From Gammaproteobacteria bacterium (GTDB lineage: Bacteria; Pseudomonadota; Gammaproteobacteria; GCF-002020875): a DNA stretch of 8,261 nucleotides. A program made the position numbers and the translations under genes. The DNA lies in assembly GCA_018671205.1 (NCBI GenBank), contig JABHIC010000319.1:1-8261 (forward strand), read 5' to 3'. Shown one piece after another: positions 6,368 through 8,261 of the stretch (positions within the stretch are counted from its first letter, which is position 1; every line of letters starts with the position of its first letter). Below the pieces are notes generated by a model. That model was not told the DNA's origin. It made no database searches and worked only from the letters and a program-made list of their open reading frames with translations.

Positions 6368-6823
6368 CTATGCTCTTCCAGTATGTCCAAAACCACCCGC
6401 CCCACGTTGTGAGGCACTAAATGTTTCCACCACCGTAAACTCTGCCTGAATCACCGGAACAAAGACCATCTGTGCAATACGCTCTCCCGGCTCAACCACA
6501 AAAGGGGTCGCTCCCCGATTCCAACAGGAGACAAAGATCTGCCCCTGGTAATCGGAGTCGATCAGCCCCACCAAATTCCCCAACACTACCCCATGTTTAT
6601 GCCCCAGTCCTGAGCGGGGAAGCAGGGTTGCCGCCATCCCCTGATCTTCCATATGGATGGCAATCCCGGTCGGGATCAACTCCGTCTGCCCCGGCAGCAG
6701 CTCCAGCGCTTCATCGATACAGGCGCGTAAATCCATCCCGGCCGACCCCTCGGTTGCATAGTGGGGAAGCGGATAGTCGCTACCGATTCTCTGATCTACT
6801 ATTTTCAGCTCAACCCGCTTCAT
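6368..6823 (-). CDS. dut: dUTP diphosphatase (trimeric dUTPase)
   Basis: Hydrolyses dUTP to dUMP and pyrophosphate, keeping uracil out of DNA and supplying dUMP for thymidylate synthesis. The 151-residue product has all five dUTPase motifs: EGSAGMDLRA (residues 25-34), LPRSGLGHKHG (68-78), GNLVGLIDSDYQG (82-94) with catalytic Asp89, GERIAQMV (113-120) and the C-terminal, nucleotide-closing RGAGGFGHTG (140-149). Length equals that of E. coli and Pseudomonas enzymes. Two adjacent ATGs occur at 6826 and 6823; the second is chosen because AGAGG lies 5 nt upstream and it gives the family-length start MKRVELKIVD. The frame is open further up to a TTG at 6862 inside coaBC, but those extra residues are not family-like. 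The start lies 13 nt after the coaBC stop, so the genes are cotranscribed. Confidence 0.97.
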   Translation of the reverse strand: MKRVELKIVDQRIGSDYPLPHYATEGSAGMDLRACIDEALELLPGQTELIPTGIAIHMEDQGMAATLLPRSGLGHKHGVVLGNLVGLIDSDYQGQIFVSCWNRGATPFVVEPGERIAQMVFVPVIQAEFTVVETFSASQRGAGGFGHTGRA

Positions 6824-6836
6824 CATCACCTCTGCT

Positions 6837-8045
6837 CTATCTTTTTGATATTTGTTGTGCAATCTCAGCCATCAGCTCTCGTGCCAACTGCCGCTTACTC
6901 TTGCGCTGTAGCGAGCGCTCTCCATCTGCCCAGAACAGGATCAGCGCATTATCATCCGCATCAAATCCGGTTCCAGCCTCTCCCACCCGGTTAGCCGCGA
7001 TCATATCGACCTTTTTGTCGACCAGCTTCTGCTGAGCGTACTCACGCAGCTTCTCCGTCTCAGCTGCAAAACCAACGGTATAGGGGGGAGAGGGACGTGC
7101 CGCAACCTCAGCAAGAATATCCCGGTTTCGGATCAGCCTCAGCACCCTCTCATCACTCCCCTTTTTAATCTTCTCTGCCGCCACCTCCAGCGGGCGATAA
7201 TCCGCAACCGCTGCAGTAGCAATAAATAGAGCTGTCTCAGCTACCTCTTGCACCACCACCTCAGCCATCTCTTGCCCACTCTCTACATCAATTCTGCGCA
7301 GATGGTCTGGAGTCTCCAGCGCAACCGGCCCCGCCACCAGGGTCACCTCGGCTCCAGCCTCCACCGCTGCTTGTGCAATCGCAAAACCCATTTTGCCAGA
7401 GCTTCGATTAGATAGAAAGCGTACCGGATCGATAGGTTCGCGCGTCGGCCCCGCAGTAATCAGAACTCGCACCCCCTGCAACAGACCCGACTGGAACTGG
7501 GCGGCCACCTGCTCAACCAGCTGCGCGGGCTCTACCATACGCCCCGGCCCCACCTCGCCACAGGCCTGTGATCCACTCTCCGGGCCACTGAGCATGACCC
7601 CCTGCTGCTGTAACCGGGCCACATTCTCCTGGGTCGCCGGATTCCGCCACATCTGCTGGTTCATTGCTGGTGCAATCAGCTGTGGAGCCGCTGTGGCACG
7701 GCAAATTGCGCTCAATAGATCATCGGCCCGACCCGCTGCGTGGCGGGCAATAAAGTCTGCCGTTGCCGGTGCCACCAGCACCAGGTCTGCCCAGCGTGCC
7801 AGCTCAATGTGCCCCATTCCCGCCTCCGCCTGCGGATCCAGCAGGGTCGTTGAGACCGGATTCCCAGAGAGTGCCTGAAAGGTCAGTGGGGCAATAAACT
7901 GTTGTGCCGCCTCGGTCATCACCACTCGCACCGTGGCACCCGCCTGACAGAGCTGACGCACCAGTTCAGCACTTTTGTAGGCGGCAATCCCACCCGTTAC
8001 TCCGAGCAAGATATTTCGGTTCTGCAGTTGTCTCAAGGAAATCAT
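6837..8045 (-). CDS. coaBC: Bifunctional phosphopantothenoylcysteine decarboxylase / phosphopantothenate-cysteine ligase
   Basis: Carries out two consecutive steps of coenzyme A synthesis: CoaB joins cysteine to 4'-phosphopantothenate using CTP, and CoaC decarboxylates the product with FMN. The N-terminal CoaC domain (about residues 8-185) has GGIAAYKSAEL, the catalytic His79 in MGHIELARWAD, the PAMNQQMW motif (126-133) with Asn129, and Cys162 in the substrate flap GSQACGEVGPGRM. The CoaB domain (about 190-400) has TAGPTREPIDPVRFLSNRSSGKMG with Asn213, AAVADYRP (278-285) and Lys292 in EKIKK. Length is 402 residues, close to the E. coli protein. The ATG at 8045 lacks any Shine-Dalgarno and is only 8 nt from an extended -10 box, so the mRNA may be leaderless. 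It is the first gene of the minus-strand operon that continues into dut, algC and argB. Confidence 0.97.
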   Translation of the reverse strand: MISLRQLQNRNILLGVTGGIAAYKSAELVRQLCQAGATVRVVMTEAAQQFIAPLTFQALSGNPVSTTLLDPQAEAGMGHIELARWADLVLVAPATADFIARHAAGRADDLLSAICRATAAPQLIAPAMNQQMWRNPATQENVARLQQQGVMLSGPESGSQACGEVGPGRMVEPAQLVEQVAAQFQSGLLQGVRVLITAGPTREPIDPVRFLSNRSSGKMGFAIAQAAVEAGAEVTLVAGPVALETPDHLRRIDVESGQEMAEVVVQEVAETALFIATAAVADYRPLEVAAEKIKKGSDERVLRLIRNRDILAEVAARPSPPYTVGFAAETEKLREYAQQKLVDKKVDMIAANRVGEAGTGFDADDNALILFWADGERSLQRKSKRQLARELMAEIAQQISKR

Positions 8046-8053
8046 CGCGGCAC

Positions 8054-8062
8054 AGTATACCA
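8054..8062 (-). promoter_or_regulatory. Extended -10 promoter of the coaBC operon
   Basis: The minus strand reads TGGTATACT (8062-8054), an extended -10 element (TGn plus TATACT, 5/6 match). The best -35-like sequence, TTGATC (8085-8080), is 20 bp from the hexamer, so the extended element probably carries recognition. The expected start, 5-9 nt downstream, falls at 8049-8045, that is at or just before the coaBC ATG. Confidence 0.55.
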
Positions 8063-8090
8063 GCCAGCCCCCCTGACAGGATCAACAGGC

Positions 8091-8118
8091 CTATTATTAA
8101 GGGTCCATCTAATAATAG
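8091..8118. repeat. Perfect 9-bp inverted repeat CTATTATTA/TAATAATAG
   Basis: CTATTATTA (8091-8099) and its exact complement TAATAATAG (8110-8118) flank a 10-nt loop. The stem is weak and AT-rich with no U-tract after it, so it is not a convincing terminator. It starts the repeat-rich, AT-rich stretch upstream of the coaBC promoter, and the loop carries the first copy of the direct repeat described separately. Confidence 0.6.
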
Positions 8119-8157
8119 TAATTCTTAGGGAACCCTATAAAGGGGACCTCTAACAAT
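8099..8157 (+). repeat. Imperfect 18-bp direct repeat (AAGGGnnCnTCTAAnAAT)
   Basis: AAGGGTCCATCTAATAAT (8099-8116) and AAGGGGACCTCTAACAAT (8140-8157) agree at 14 of 18 positions and are 41 bp apart. A third, weaker related string, TTAGGGAACC, starts at 8126. Such repeated short strings can be ends of insertion sequences, remnants of small non-autonomous elements, or regulator binding sites; the sequence alone does not decide. Confidence 0.45.
8126..8137. repeat. 12-bp interrupted palindrome TAGGG-AA-CCCTA
   Basis: Two 5-bp half-sites in perfect inverted order are separated by AA. The size suits a protein-binding site rather than an RNA hairpin, because a two-base loop cannot form on RNA without opening pairs. 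It lies between the two copies of the direct repeat, about 80 bp upstream of the coaBC start. Confidence 0.4.
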
Positions 8158-8161
8158 CCAC

Positions 8162-8181
8162 TAATCCAGATTTCTGGATTA
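8162..8181. repeat. 20-bp near-perfect palindrome TAATCCAGA-TT-TCTGGATTA
   Basis: Nine-base arms in perfect inverted order (8162-8170 and 8173-8181) around a central TT. It is the longest uninterrupted dyad in the non-coding right end and is not followed by a T-run, so it is more likely a binding site or element sub-terminal repeat than a terminator. Confidence 0.55.
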
Positions 8182-8261
8182 TTTGGACGCTTTGCCCCAG
8201 TATATTAAAATTCATTTGCTCTACTTTCGATTCAAATAGGTCAATTTGAAATTGCAGCTCA
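8182..8261. other. AT-rich non-coding right edge with a further small inverted repeat
   Basis: No coding region is supported from 8046 to the window end (216 bases), and the segment is clearly more AT-rich than the genes. Besides the repeats listed, TTCAAAT (8231-8237) and ATTTGAA (8244-8250) form a 7-bp inverted repeat around AGGTCA. A TATATT at 8201-8206 resembles a plus-strand -10 box but has no matching -35. In related gammaproteobacteria radC often lies divergently upstream of coaBC; no start of such a gene is visible before the edge. Confidence 0.4.

Noticed and set aside
6824..6862. N-terminal extension of dUTPase overlapping coaBC from TTG 6862
   Set aside because: The ATG at 6823 has a well-placed AGAGG and yields the standard 151-residue enzyme.
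8046..8261. CRISPR array or small RNA gene in the right-hand intergenic region
   Set aside because: The repeats are few, imperfect and unevenly spaced, with no spacer pattern; no promoter-terminator pair bounding an RNA could be found.

Overview
The window looks like core chromosome of an autotrophic gammaproteobacterium. The block coaBC-dut-phosphomannomutase-argB matches the order known from Pseudomonas-like gammaproteobacteria, and rplM-rpsI is the usual pair. A proteobacterial Calvin-cycle phosphoribulokinase with a complete set of catalytic residues points to CO2 fixation. A sulfur-oxidising or related chemoautotrophic lineage is plausible, but this is inference and no species can be named. 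There is no CRISPR array, tRNA, rRNA or intact mobile element.

Layout. Positions 1-319 hold the 5' part of rpsI (minus strand), cut by the window edge. It lies downstream of rplM (344-775), which has its own sigma70-type promoter (851-879) and a structured leader of about 70 nt. Next, also on the minus strand, come a [2Fe-2S] ferredoxin (1529-1837) and a small alpha/beta hydrolase (900-1529), joined by a one-base stop/start overlap. A 52-bp divergent spacer separates them from a plus-strand pair: a GlcF-type iron-sulfur protein (1890-3080) and phosphoribulokinase (3130-4017). A strong bidirectional terminator (4035-4073) ends both this pair and the facing minus-strand operon coaBC-dut-algC-argB (8045 down to 4072). 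The last 216 bases (8046-8261) contain no gene I can support; they hold a likely coaBC promoter and several AT-rich repeats.

Function. The minus-strand operon supplies housekeeping metabolism: coenzyme A synthesis, dUTP removal, sugar-1-phosphate supply for the cell surface, and the regulated step of arginine synthesis. The plus-strand pair links ribulose-1,5-bisphosphate formation to an iron-sulfur subunit of the kind used in glycolate oxidation, which would suit handling of the Rubisco oxygenase by-product. That link is inference, since the flavin subunits GlcD/GlcE are not in the window.

The region is mostly conventional and I do not see a new multi-gene system. The points most worth checking are the anti-Shine-Dalgarno-like stretch in the rplM leader, the probable leaderless start of coaBC, the glcF-phosphoribulokinase pairing, and the repeat-rich segment at the right edge.
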